From contig PMLJ01000018.1 in the NCBI GenBank assembly GCA_003158855.1, positions 1-53,499 of the forward strand: a DNA stretch of 53,499 nucleotides. Direction: 5' to 3'. Below the pieces are notes generated by a model. It saw only the letters and a list, made by a program, of their open reading frames with translations. It made no database searches and had not been told where the DNA came from. The stretch comes from Acidimicrobiaceae bacterium (lineage in GTDB: Bacteria; Actinomycetota; Acidimicrobiia; Acidimicrobiales; RAAP-2). The position numbers and the translations under genes were made by a program. Shown piece by piece: positions 35,497 through 44,636 of the stretch (the first letter of the stretch is position 1; each line of letters starts with the position of its first letter).

Positions 35497-36111
35497 ATGC
35501 ACGACTCGAGAAGTGACTCTCTTGATTCGAAGCGTCATCTGCGTTGGGGAACGACCCTCGAGATCATCACCCTTGGCTGGAATGTCGCGGGCGTGGTCGT
35601 ACTGGGAATCTTGGCCGTTCAGGCGCACTCGATCGCCCTCTTCGGCTTCGGTCTGGACTCCCTGGTCGAGATCGGTGCCAGCGCCGTGGTTCTTTGGGAG
35701 CTTCGAGGAGTCGGAGTTGAGCGCGAGCGTCGCGCCCTGATGCTCATCGCCGTTTCCTTCGTGTTGATCTCCGGGTACCTCGCCGTGCAGTCGACGCTCT
35801 CGCTGGCATCTCGCTCGCACGCGCACCACAGCCCGTTGGGCATCGCCTGGACCGCAACCACCGCCGTGGTGATGTTCATCCTGGCTTGGCAGAAGGGCCG
35901 CGTAGGAAGAGAACTGGAGCGAGAGGTCCTGATAAAGGAGAGTCGGGTCACGTTCATAGACGGACTCCTCGCGATCGCGATACTGCTCGGCCTAAGCCTC
36001 AACGCGTTCGCCGGCTGGTGGTGGGCCGATCCCGCCGCCACCTTCGTCATTGTTGGTTACGGGGTTCGTGAGGCGGTGGAGGTATCGCACGGGCTACGAT
36101 CAGCCAGTTGA
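35497..36111 (+). CDS. Cation diffusion facilitator-like membrane protein
   Basis: 204 residues with about five to six hydrophobic helices. GFGLDSLVEIGASAVVLWEL near 48-67 matches CDF helix 2, with D and E where many zinc CDFs have H and D; FIDGLLAIAILLGLSLNAFA near 150 and WWADPAATFVIVGYGVREA near 174 match helices 5 and 6. The C-terminal cytoplasmic dimer domain is absent, as in short CDF-like proteins. Metal specificity is unclear. Starts at its predicted transcription start. Confidence 0.85.
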   Translation: MHDSRSDSLDSKRHLRWGTTLEIITLGWNVAGVVVLGILAVQAHSIALFGFGLDSLVEIGASAVVLWELRGVGVERERRALMLIAVSFVLISGYLAVQSTLSLASRSHAHHSPLGIAWTATTAVVMFILAWQKGRVGRELEREVLIKESRVTFIDGLLAIAILLGLSLNAFAGWWWADPAATFVIVGYGVREAVEVSHGLRSAS

Positions 36112-36333
36112 TCCGACGTCGGCCTCGAAGAGTCGGCTGCGTAGTCACGGCGCCGGGACGAGACAGAAGCCAGTCGTCAATCGGGTCGCTCGCGCAAGAA
36201 CTCCCTCTCTGCATCCGTCCGTTCGACTCAGCCCGTCCGAAACGTCGCGGCGACACCGATTCCCACCAGAGCGGTGAGATCGCGTCCCCGACTGAAGCCT
36301 GCACGCTCCCGTTTGCCGCGAGTCGGTGAGGCC

Positions 36334-36810
36334 TCACTTCAGAGTCACGCAGATCGCGACTGGCCGAGGTGCGCCCGCGGGCGCGCCAAGCGTGACACTT
36401 CCCATTTGGCAACGACGGAATTCCGGGTCTTGTGCAGCGCGGAAGACCGCTTCCACCGCACTGCCGATGCTTCGAGCGCACCGTTATCGAGAAAGTCGTG
36501 GTCCCATGCTTGAGACGAACCGTCGGAGAGGGGCGGCTGGCGAAACGGCGGGTTGGAACGGGATCAGCTTATTGGCAAGACGAACGAAGGGCCAGCCGTC
36601 GAGGGCGCACGCATGAACCAAGGCGGATTTGACCGAGAAGTTGTTCCGGGATGCCTCGACGCGAATCGGCGTGCCGACAATCACCGAAGTCCGGCTGAGA
36701 GCAATGCGGATCGAGATCGGTAATTGGGAGCTCGCATCGGCGTTCGCCTCGCAAGACGGCGCAACGACCAATCTCGCAACCAGGACGGAACTCAGAAGTT
36801 TCGGCTCCAT
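36334..36810 (-). pseudogene. Secreted-type protein gene broken by two frameshifts
   Basis: From ATG 36810 one frame reads a short hydrophobic lead, then SRTSVIVGTPIRVEASRNN and LVHACALDGWPFVRLANKLI, resembling small secreted actinobacterial proteins with a beta-sandwich-like repeat. A second frame continues VRLKHGTTTFSITVRSKHRQ, and a third frame gives GSVTLGAPAGAPRPVAICVT with a TGA at 36334. Two shifts, near 36510 and 36400, are needed. I do not know the family's function. 36112-36333 contains no gene that I see. Confidence 0.6.
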
Positions 36811-36886
36811 GAACCCAGTTCGGGCGCCAAGCCGATGCGCAGGAAAGGCCTTCTGTTGACGTGCGTCGACAGACTCCTCGTGCAAG

Positions 36887-37741
36887 TCAGGTCGTCGGAC
36901 TCGACGACGCGTTCTCTTGCGGGCGCCACGCTCGAATGAACGCATTCGCCACCGCTCCGTCGTACTCGCCCAGAGCGCGCTCCAAGTCGACACCATCAGG
37001 TATAGAGATTGAAGCGGCGAGGCGCTCCACCGCAGCACGGTCGTGAACGAGCGTAGGCACAATCTCCGCGTTCACAAAGCCAGCGGCAGCGAGTTTGTCG
37101 CGATAGTCATCCACCACCAACGCCCCCGCAATGCACCCGGTCCACAATGCCATCAGCCCTCGGAGGTCCTCTGGGAGTTCGCGCTGGAGAACAACGTCCG
37201 AGATCGCAAAGAGCCCACCGGGCTTGAGAACGCGGAAGGCCTCTCGCAGAACGACGTCCTTGTCTGCGGCGAGATTGATGACGCAGTTGGAAATAATGAC
37301 ATCGACCGACCGGTCTTGCAGCGGAATGCTCTCAATAGTGCCAAGGAGGAATTCGGCATTCTCGATACCTGCTTCCGCCTGGTTCCTTCGCGCCAGGTCA
37401 ACCATCTCCGGTGTCATGTCAAGTCCGTACACCTTTCCGGTGGGCCCTACGCGACGAGCTGAAAGGAACACGTCAATGCCTCCGCCAGAGCCGAGGTCGA
37501 GCACGACTTGCCCGGCGAGCAAGGTTGCAAGAGCTGTCGGATTGCCGCAGCCGAGCGACGCCAGTACGGCCGCCGGCGGTAGGTCGCTGGTTTGATCAAT
37601 GGCGTAAAGCTCTGAGCCGAACCCCTCGCCGACGCCAGTTTCTGGGCCACAGCACGATGATGCTGATGCGGTTGCCGCGAGGGCCGCAGAGGCGTAGCGC
37701 TCCTTCACGGCGTTGCGGATGCTGTCTGCCTGGTTCGTCAT
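36887..37741 (-). CDS. arsM: Arsenite S-adenosylmethionine methyltransferase
   Basis: 284 residues from ATG 37741. [20 protein letters not shown] at 80-99 is the SAM site and [15 protein letters not shown] follows. The cysteines that bind As(III) in ArsM proteins are found at C65 (SLGCGNP), C153 (SNCVINL) and C203 (TGCIAGA), with an extra C30-C31 pair. It methylates arsenite to MMA/DMA and possibly trimethylarsine. It lies ten bases after arsR in one operon. No arsB, acr3 or arsC gene is in the window. Confidence 0.93.
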   Translation of the reverse strand: MTNQADSIRNAVKERYASAALAATASASSCCGPETGVGEGFGSELYAIDQTSDLPPAAVLASLGCGNPTALATLLAGQVVLDLGSGGGIDVFLSARRVGPTGKVYGLDMTPEMVDLARRNQAEAGIENAEFLLGTIESIPLQDRSVDVIISNCVINLAADKDVVLREAFRVLKPGGLFAISDVVLQRELPEDLRGLMALWTGCIAGALVVDDYRDKLAAAGFVNAEIVPTLVHDRAAVERLAASISIPDGVDLERALGEYDGAVANAFIRAWRPQENASSSPTT

Positions 37742-37751
37742 ACGTTCTCCT

Positions 37752-38072
37752 CTAGCTGATTGGTGATGCACTCGCGAGACTTGACAGGAGTCGAATCGGC
37801 CCAATGACGGCGTCACAACAAATGGAATAGCGGTTCGATCGCCCTTCGGGTGTCGCCGCGATCAAGCCCACCTCACGCAGGGCCTTGAGGTGATGACTCA
37901 CCAGTGGCTGTGCGATACCCAATTGATCGGTGAGTTCGACAACCGTCTTCGATTCTTCCGACAAGGTCACGAGAATCGCGAGACGGTAGTCATCGCTAAT
38001 GGCCTTCAGCACTGGCACTAGCGAGTGCGCCACTTGAAGCGGCGTAGCCCGAGCACCCGCCTTTGATTTCAT
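37752..38072 (-). CDS. arsR: ArsR family metalloregulator, likely controlling arsM
   Basis: 106 residues. The winged HTH spans [20 protein letters not shown] with [10 protein letters not shown]. The classical ELCVCDL arsenic site is not in helix alpha3 (it reads [10 protein letters not shown]). Instead a vicinal pair C85-C86 is in the C-terminal part (YSICCDAV), as in ArsR types with C-terminal sites. A leaderless promoter places +1 at the ATG (38072). It should repress itself and arsM until As(III) binds. Confidence 0.92.
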   Translation of the reverse strand: MKSKAGARATPLQVAHSLVPVLKAISDDYRLAILVTLSEESKTVVELTDQLGIAQPLVSHHLKALREVGLIAATPEGRSNRYSICCDAVIGPIRLLSSLASASPIS

Positions 38073-38078
38073 GGAAAG

Positions 38079-38107
38079 ATTTTAGCATTAATTACTATTG
38101 ATGTCAG
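38079..38107 (-). promoter_or_regulatory. arsR-arsM promoter (leaderless)
   Basis: On the minus strand CTGACA (38107-38102), 17 bases, then TAAAAT (38084-38079); the predicted +1 is 38072, the A of the arsR ATG. The spacer holds an imperfect dyad, ATCAAT-AGTA-ATTAAT, in an AT-rich patch, the likely ArsR operator. Confidence 0.75.
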
Positions 38108-38267
38108 CAAGTTTTGTTGATTAATCCGCGGCTCAACTTTCCATGGGAAGCCTGCAGACATTCGTCTGCACGCGTTATGTAGAAGCTCCGCCGACTGAAT
38201 CACCTAGCGCGCAACCAGCCCGGCATCAGGCCGACAGCGTGTCCGGAAGTGGCGGTACGAACTCGGC

Positions 38268-39047
38268 TCAACTTGCTCGGTATCGCCTGGCGAGCTCTGG
38301 GCTTTGCGCGCCGAACGCGGCAAGGTCGGCCTGGGACACCGCTTCCAGAACGCTGGCGTCCTCGACGCCGGGGGCACATACCACTTCGCCCAACTCCAAG
38401 CCCCGAAGGCTGGCGGTAACCACGTCAGCAGCGGACATTCTGGGCACAGCGCTGAGGTCCAGCCCCTGACGCTCGTGAAACTCGGTCGCCACCACGCCGG
38501 GGCATAGAACCTGAATCCTCAGCCCCTCTGACTTCAACTCCTCGTGCAGCACCTGGGTCATCGCAACAAGGTGGGCTAATGTCCCTGCGTAAACTGCCCG
38601 CCGTGGCAGTTGTGCCTGCGTTGCCGGGCCGCTAAACGCGATCATTCCTGCCACATTGATGATGGTCCCTTCTCCGCGTGCCACCATCCCCGGCACTGCG
38701 GCACGGATCAACATCGTCGGGGCCACGGTCTTGACGTGCACTAACTCGCGCGCCTTTTCGGCCGAAAGCTCCGCAATCGGCATGTAGTGCGCTACGCCAG
38801 CGTTGTTCACCAGCATCGTCAGCGGTAGGGAGGCGCACACGTCAGCGACCGAGTCAACCCCCTCATCGGTGGACAGGTCTGCGACCAGGGATTGGACGTT
38901 GACGTCCGGAAGCGAGGTGACGAGTTCTTCCAGTCGGTCCTGGCGTCGTCCCACGGCCACTAGGTCGTAACCGTCGGCAGCCAGCCGATGAGCGAAGGCG
39001 ACACCAATCCCTGACGACGCCCCTGTGACGAGCGCAAGCTTGTTCAT
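38268..39047 (-). CDS. SDR family protein with a non-canonical active site
   Basis: 259 residues. TGASSGIG at 8-15 and NNAG near 86 are normal, and the C-terminal CPGVVATEFHERQGLD is typical. The catalytic region reads INVAGMIAFSGPATQAQLPR followed by RAVYAGTLAHLV: the Tyr is present but the Lys of YxxxK is Leu (codon TTA), and the Ser is shifted. It may be an SDR subfamily variant or may have lost oxidoreductase activity. AAGGGAA precedes the ATG. A 7-bp inverted repeat (TGCAGAC/GTCTGCA, 38153-38170) lies downstream. Confidence 0.85.
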   Translation of the reverse strand: MNKLALVTGASSGIGVAFAHRLAADGYDLVAVGRRQDRLEELVTSLPDVNVQSLVADLSTDEGVDSVADVCASLPLTMLVNNAGVAHYMPIAELSAEKARELVHVKTVAPTMLIRAAVPGMVARGEGTIINVAGMIAFSGPATQAQLPRRAVYAGTLAHLVAMTQVLHEELKSEGLRIQVLCPGVVATEFHERQGLDLSAVPRMSAADVVTASLRGLELGEVVCAPGVEDASVLEAVSQADLAAFGAQSPELARRYRAS

Positions 39048-39288
39048 TCCAGCTATTCCCTTCGTGTGCCCGCATCGGCTACCGGAGGGCTCCGGCGAGC
39101 ATGTCCAGTCAACCCATTGGGGTTGTGAGCCAGAATTGGATATCGATCAGGCTGGATCAACTCTAGTGGTCCTGCTCCCATTTGGCGATGAGGTGTCTTC
39201 TCAGTTGAGTCATCCTCACGTCCACGTGTGCCAGCAGGGGACGCTCGGCGAGCGGCCGTCGAGACGCAACGTGGTGCCGTGCGCTCGC

Positions 39289-39726
39289 TCAATCTTCTAT
39301 CTTGAACCTGTAGACGTTGGTCTCGCGCGGTTCAAAGCCCAACTTCACGTAGAGCGCGTTCGCCGCTACTCGAGACGGTCGACTTGTTAGGTCAACGGTT
39401 CTGACTCCGTGGCTGGCAGCAACATCGACCGCGGCCGTCGTCAGTGCAGCACCGACTCCGAGGCCGCGCGTGTCCTTGTCAACAACGACATCTTCAATCC
39501 ATGCCCGAATTCCAGTTGGAATTGGGAAGACGATGAGCGTGAGTGTCCCCACCAATACGCCCTCGTTCTCTGCGACCAGAAGGGTCACCGAATCAGCGGT
39601 GAGCAGTTGCTCTAGATCCTCCATCGTGAGAGGGGGCGCGGACGAAGACAACTGTGGCAACAGGTGGTTGAGCCCGTCAAGCAGTTCGTTTGTCGGGCTC
39701 GTGGCGATCCCGACGCTGAGGCTCAT
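39289..39726 (-). CDS. GNAT family N-acetyltransferase
   Basis: 145 residues from ATG 39726. WIEDVVVDKDTRGLGVGAAL near 80-99 is the acetyl-CoA site and ANALYVKLGFEPRETNVYR the C-terminal signature. The substrate is unknown. The ATG shares ATGA with the stop of the NUDIX gene, so translation is coupled; the first five codons of the longer frame fall inside that gene. Confidence 0.88.
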   Translation of the reverse strand: MSLSVGIATSPTNELLDGLNHLLPQLSSSAPPLTMEDLEQLLTADSVTLLVAENEGVLVGTLTLIVFPIPTGIRAWIEDVVVDKDTRGLGVGAALTTAAVDVAASHGVRTVDLTSRPSRVAANALYVKLGFEPRETNVYRFKIED

Positions 39727-40412
39727 TCCTCGCCTCGCCACACTGGACGTCGCAGATCGTCATAGAAGACGTCGCGGCTCTCGCCATCGATCGCCGCAAA
39801 GATGAAGTCCGCCCAACGCTCCGCGCCGAGCGTCGGCGAAGGCAGGTTGTCACGCGTGAACCATCCCGCGTCGGTGCATTCGAGCGGGTGGATGTTCAGC
39901 TTCCCACCCACCGCGCGGCAGAAGAACAGGAGCGAGTAGAGCGGGATTCGAGAGGCACCGAGTCGCATTCCGTCGAGCACTCCGATGAGTCGGATCGGCT
40001 CGACCTCGATACCGGTCTCTTCCTGGACCTCCTTCACGACCACCTCGGGCGCGGAGTAGCCAACGTCGCACCATCCGGTCGGGTAGAGCCAGACGCCGGA
40101 GTCCGCACGCTGGATGAGGAGGAGTTCGCCCTTCTCGTTGGCGACAGCCGCCCCGACTGCGACCTTCGGCGTCGCGTACCCGGGTACGCCGCTGCCGACC
40201 TGCTTCATCCACTCAATAACGTGGCCGTCGGCGTCGAGCACGCCTTCGAGTCCCTCTTCGGCGGCCGCCTTGATGTCGCCCGCGATCTTCAGGACTTCCT
40301 CGTAGCGCTCGCGCTCGAACTGGCTCTGGGTGAAACCAATCCCGGTCTTGGCGACGCCGGCGAGCGACTCGGCCCAGCGCAACAGGGTCTTTTCGGGTAC
40401 GAACTCATCCAC
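39723..40412 (-). CDS. NUDIX hydrolase with an N-terminal helical domain
   Basis: 229 residues. The Nudix box is GWCDVGYSAPEVVVKEVQEE plus TGIEV (about 117-141), with all conserved G, R/K-E-x-x-E-E positions except Lys for Arg. An N-terminal region of about 65 residues (LLRWAESLAGVAKTGIGFTQ) is that of the Nudix_N/ADP-ribose pyrophosphatase-like group. It hydrolyses a nucleoside diphosphate derivative; which one is not clear. Coupled to the downstream GNAT gene. Confidence 0.92.
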   Translation of the reverse strand: MDEFVPEKTLLRWAESLAGVAKTGIGFTQSQFERERYEEVLKIAGDIKAAAEEGLEGVLDADGHVIEWMKQVGSGVPGYATPKVAVGAAVANEKGELLLIQRADSGVWLYPTGWCDVGYSAPEVVVKEVQEETGIEVEPIRLIGVLDGMRLGASRIPLYSLLFFCRAVGGKLNIHPLECTDAGWFTRDNLPSPTLGAERWADFIFAAIDGESRDVFYDDLRRPVWRGEE

Positions 40413-40435
40413 GATTTCGACGTTACCAACAACGA

Positions 40436-41122
40436 CTACGCCGTGGTGGCCTCGAGCACTTCGTCAATCGTACCGACGAGTCCGGTGTAGAAGGCGCCGA
40501 ACTCTCCGTAGAGAGTGGAAGCCTCGTCGTAGCGCATGGTGTAGACGCACTCCTTGAGGTCGTCGACGTGCCTGCCGAAGAGGGTGACGCCCCACTCCCA
40601 GTCATCGAGGCCGGTCGAACCGGTGACCACCTGGAGGATTCGCCCCTTGAACGCGCGCCCCGACGCGCCGTGCTGGCGCATCAACTGCTCGCGCTGCTCG
40701 TAGGGAAGGGCGTACCAGTTATTCCTCTCGCCGCGGCGCTTGGACATCGGATAGAAGCAGAAGGCGCGCAGGCCCTCTGGAGGAAGGACCGGGAAGAGGC
40801 GGTCCTGGAGGATCTTCTCGGGCGTGGCGCCCGCGTATTCGCTGACCTCGGTCACCGAGACGTAGCTTTCGGCGACCTTGAAACCGGCGGCCTGGACCTT
40901 CGACTGGAACCTGCGCAGGTCCCAGAGGTCCTCGCCCAGCACCATGAAGCACGTGTCAGCCTTCGCGCCCATGATCGCGGCGGTCACCACCTGCAGTCCG
41001 GCTTCGATGGCGTCGTCGACGGCCTTGCGCACGGCGCCCGCGTCGACCACGCCATCGGGGTGGCAGAAGAGGTGCAGAACATTGAGGCCGCGTGATGCAA
41101 CGAGAGGCGTGGGTGAAGTCAT
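40436..41122 (-). CDS. hemQ: Coproheme decarboxylase (HemQ/ChdC)
   Basis: 228 residues, chlorite-dismutase fold. FYPMSKRRGERNNWYALPYE near 124-143 contains the catalytic Tyr (NNWYAL) and the propionate-binding Arg/Lys residues; SGRAFKGRILQVVTGSTGLD near 153 carries the axial His-containing neighbourhood of the family. HemQ oxidatively decarboxylates coproheme to heme b in monoderm bacteria. TAGCAT at 41129-41134 ends six bases before the ATG, so the message is likely leaderless. No other heme genes are adjacent. Confidence 0.95.
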   Translation of the reverse strand: MTSPTPLVASRGLNVLHLFCHPDGVVDAGAVRKAVDDAIEAGLQVVTAAIMGAKADTCFMVLGEDLWDLRRFQSKVQAAGFKVAESYVSVTEVSEYAGATPEKILQDRLFPVLPPEGLRAFCFYPMSKRRGERNNWYALPYEQREQLMRQHGASGRAFKGRILQVVTGSTGLDDWEWGVTLFGRHVDDLKECVYTMRYDEASTLYGEFGAFYTGLVGTIDEVLEATTA

Positions 41123-41168
41123 GGCTCCATGCTACGGCGAAAGCCCTTCACGCCGACGGCCCCGCAAT

Positions 41169-41204
41169 GCGAGAACCGCGGGGCCTTCGCCCCGCGGTTC
41201 TCGC
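41169..41204. terminator. Strong bidirectional hairpin between groEL and hemQ
   Basis: A perfect 16-bp stem (41169-41184 and 41189-41204) with a 4-base CTTC loop. It begins 22 bases after the groEL stop, so it probably ends the groEL transcript. No U-tract follows, as is common in high-GC actinobacteria. Confidence 0.85.
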
Positions 41205-41225
41205 GATAACTCTGACTGCAACGGC

Positions 41226-42896
<1,671 letters not shown>

Positions 42897-42923
42897 TTAG
42901 CAGTCTAGGGGGAAGAGTGCTAA
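42897..42923. promoter_or_regulatory. CIRCE element (HrcA operator)
   Basis: TTAGCAGTC-N9-GAGTGCTAA on the plus strand, i.e. TTAGCACTC-N9-GACTGCTAA read toward groEL. One base differs from the TTAGCACTC-N9-GAGTGCTAA consensus. It lies between the MoaD-like stop and groEL. A further GCACC/GGTGC hairpin (42871-42890) lies in the groEL leader. Confidence 0.93.
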
Positions 42924-42929
42924 CGCGGG

Positions 42930-43205
42930 CTAGCCGCCCGCAACTGCGGGGACCAGGGAAACCGTCTGGCCGGGATCGAGCACCGTATCGAGACCGTCGA
43001 GGAACCGAATGTCCTCGTCAGCGACGAAGACATTCACGAATCGGCGCAGCGCCCCGCGATCGTCGAGCACCCGAAAGGCAATGCCCGGGTAGGCCTCGTC
43101 AACTGCGTTAATGGCTTCGCGCACGGTCGTCGCCTCGACGGGAACCTCCCCGGCGCCGCCAACGAGCGCGCGCAGCTGGCTGGGCAGGCGGACTATGACG
43201 CTCAT
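42930..43205 (-). CDS. MoaD/ThiS-family sulfur-carrier-like protein
   Basis: 91 residues. The beta-grasp (ubiquitin-like) fold is seen from MSVIVRLPSQLRALVGG through VREAINAVDEAYPGIAFRVL, FVNVFVADEDIRFLDGLDTV and LDPGQTVSLVPAVAGG. It ends exactly in Gly-Gly, the residue pair that is adenylated and converted to a thiocarboxylate in sulfur carriers. It overlaps the threonine-synthase-like gene by ATGA and is co-transcribed with it under a SAM riboswitch. This points to a sulfur donor role for amino-acid synthesis rather than molybdopterin or thiamin. No MoeB/ThiF or JAMM protease gene is adjacent. Confidence 0.93.
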   Translation of the reverse strand: MSVIVRLPSQLRALVGGAGEVPVEATTVREAINAVDEAYPGIAFRVLDDRGALRRFVNVFVADEDIRFLDGLDTVLDPGQTVSLVPAVAGG

Positions 43206-44452
43206 GACGCTGACGACACTAACTGGTGGAAGCGCAATGCTTCTTCGGCGTCAGCGAGCGACGGCGAAATGGTCGACGAGAACGTCGCGGTGTCCACGAC
43301 GGCGTCGAGCGTCTTGAGGCCGTGGCCGGAGATGATCGCCACGATTGACTTGTCGGGGTCAATGGTGCCGCGGTTAATCATCTGGCGCAGCGAGGCAATA
43401 GTGACGCCTCCCGCGGTCTCGGCGAACACGCCCTCGGTCCTGGCGAGCAGGCCAATGCACTCGAGAATCTCGGAGTCGGGCACCGATCCGCAGTCGCCGC
43501 CATTGGCGCGCAGTTCGTCAAGCACGTACGGGCCATCCGCGGGGTTGCCAATCGCGAGCGAGCGGGCAATGGTGTTCGGACGCTGGGGGGTCACCACGTC
43601 GGCGCCCTCGGCGAAGGCCGTCGCGATCGGCGAGCAGCCCGTCGCCTGAGCCCCGAAGAGAACGGGTGCGTCGCCGTCAACGAGACCCAGTTCGATGAAC
43701 TCGCGAAAGCCCTTGGCGACCTTGGTCAACTGGCTGCCTGACGCCACCGGCACGACCACCTGGTCGGGCGTGCGCCATCCCAACTGCTCGCAGATCTCGA
43801 ACGCCAGGGTCTTGGAGCCTTCGGCGTAATAGGGACGCAGGTTCACGTTGGCGAAGGCCCAGTCGGGGTGCTCGGCGACCAGCTCGACACAGAGGCGGTT
43901 GACGTCGTCGTAGTTTCCCTCGACGCCGAGGACCGTTCCGCCAAAGATCGCGGTCATCGCGACCTTCGACTTCTCCAGGTCCGACGGGATGATCGCCACG
44001 CTTGGCCAGCCAATGAAGGCGGCGTGCGCGGCGACCGACGTGGCAAGGTTCCCCGTCGAAGCGCACGCGGCGGTTGAGAAACCAAGCCGACGAGCGCTCG
44101 AAAGGGCCACGGAGACCACGCGGTCCTTGAACGAACCGGTTGGGTTTCTCGTGTCGTCCTTCAGCCAGAGTTCCTTCACCCCGAGGACGTCCGCGAGGCG
44201 CGAGGCGCGACGCAGCGGCGTCCAGCCCGCCCCGAGGTCCACGGGCTCGACGCCCGGGTCCGGTAGCAGCGCGCCGTAGCGCCAGATTGAATTGGGGCCG
44301 TTCGCGATGGACTCGCGCGTGACCACGCCTTTGGCGCCCTCGATGTCGTAGGAGACCTCAAGGGGACCAAAGCAGTACTCGCACGAGTAGCGAGCCTCAG
44401 CAGGGTACGCGGTACCGCACTCTCGACATAGAAGACCTGTAGCGAAACTCAT
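43202..44452 (-). CDS. thrC: Threonine-synthase-like PLP enzyme, candidate homocysteine synthase
   Basis: 416 residues from ATG 44452. An N-terminal zinc ribbon (CRECGTAYPAEARYSCEYC, residues 9-27) is followed by a fold II PLP domain: NPTGSFKDR near 103 holds the PLP lysine and the ASTGNLATSVAAHAA phosphate loop is near 129. By family it converts O-phosphohomoserine to threonine. Two context facts argue for a sulfur-using variant: a SAM riboswitch in its leader and a coupled Gly-Gly sulfur-carrier-like gene. Homocysteine from O-phosphohomoserine and carrier thiocarboxylate is the hypothesis. The gene name follows sequence family only. GGGAG precedes the ATG by two bases. Extension to 44572 would overlap the riboswitch and is rejected. 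Confidence 0.88.
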   Translation of the reverse strand: MSFATGLLCRECGTAYPAEARYSCEYCFGPLEVSYDIEGAKGVVTRESIANGPNSIWRYGALLPDPGVEPVDLGAGWTPLRRASRLADVLGVKELWLKDDTRNPTGSFKDRVVSVALSSARRLGFSTAACASTGNLATSVAAHAAFIGWPSVAIIPSDLEKSKVAMTAIFGGTVLGVEGNYDDVNRLCVELVAEHPDWAFANVNLRPYYAEGSKTLAFEICEQLGWRTPDQVVVPVASGSQLTKVAKGFREFIELGLVDGDAPVLFGAQATGCSPIATAFAEGADVVTPQRPNTIARSLAIGNPADGPYVLDELRANGGDCGSVPDSEILECIGLLARTEGVFAETAGGVTIASLRQMINRGTIDPDKSIVAIISGHGLKTLDAVVDTATFSSTISPSLADAEEALRFHQLVSSAS

Positions 44453-44462
44453 AACTCCCTTT

Positions 44463-44564
44463 TCATCGTTCGGGCTTTGGCACCTGGTGTGATGAGCGGG
44501 TAGCTCGTGTATCACACTGGTTGTCGCGACTTCTGCGGGCCCGCCCCTCAGTCGCTCTTGATGA
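44463..44564 (-). ncRNA. SAM riboswitch (SAM-I clan, possibly SAM-I/IV type)
   Basis: Read on the minus strand the leader shows the conserved S-box order: ATCAAGAGC, then GAGGGGCGGGCCCGCAGAAG, GACAACC, GTGTGAT with its complement ATCACAC, and GGTGCCAAAGCCC. P1 is TCATC (44564-44560) with GATGA (44467-44463). P2 is GCGACT with AGTCGC, and P3 is GTGTGAT with ATCACAC. The P4 stem of classical SAM-I is lacking, as in SAM-I/IV variants. P1 closes 10 bases before the ATG, next to GGGAG, so ligand-bound RNA could block ribosome entry. Confidence 0.9.
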
Positions 44565-44571
44565 CCTCTCA

Positions 44572-44600
44572 ATTCTTACTGGTCCGGCCGCCTTTGTCAA
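44572..44600 (-). promoter_or_regulatory. Promoter of the riboswitch transcript
   Basis: On the minus strand TTGACA (44600-44595), 17 bases, then AAGAAT (44577-44572, within TAAGAAT). The predicted +1 is 44565, one base before the first P1 nucleotide, so the aptamer forms the very 5' end of the mRNA. Confidence 0.8.
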
Positions 44601-44636
44601 GTGGGGATCCTCGGAGGATGCCCTAGCCTCTAGCGC

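Noticed and set aside
36047-36481. A minus-strand 144-codon frame as an independent gene
   Set aside because: Only its middle part reads like protein and that part continues the neighbouring broken secreted-protein gene; the rest is Arg/Ser-rich and unlike protein.
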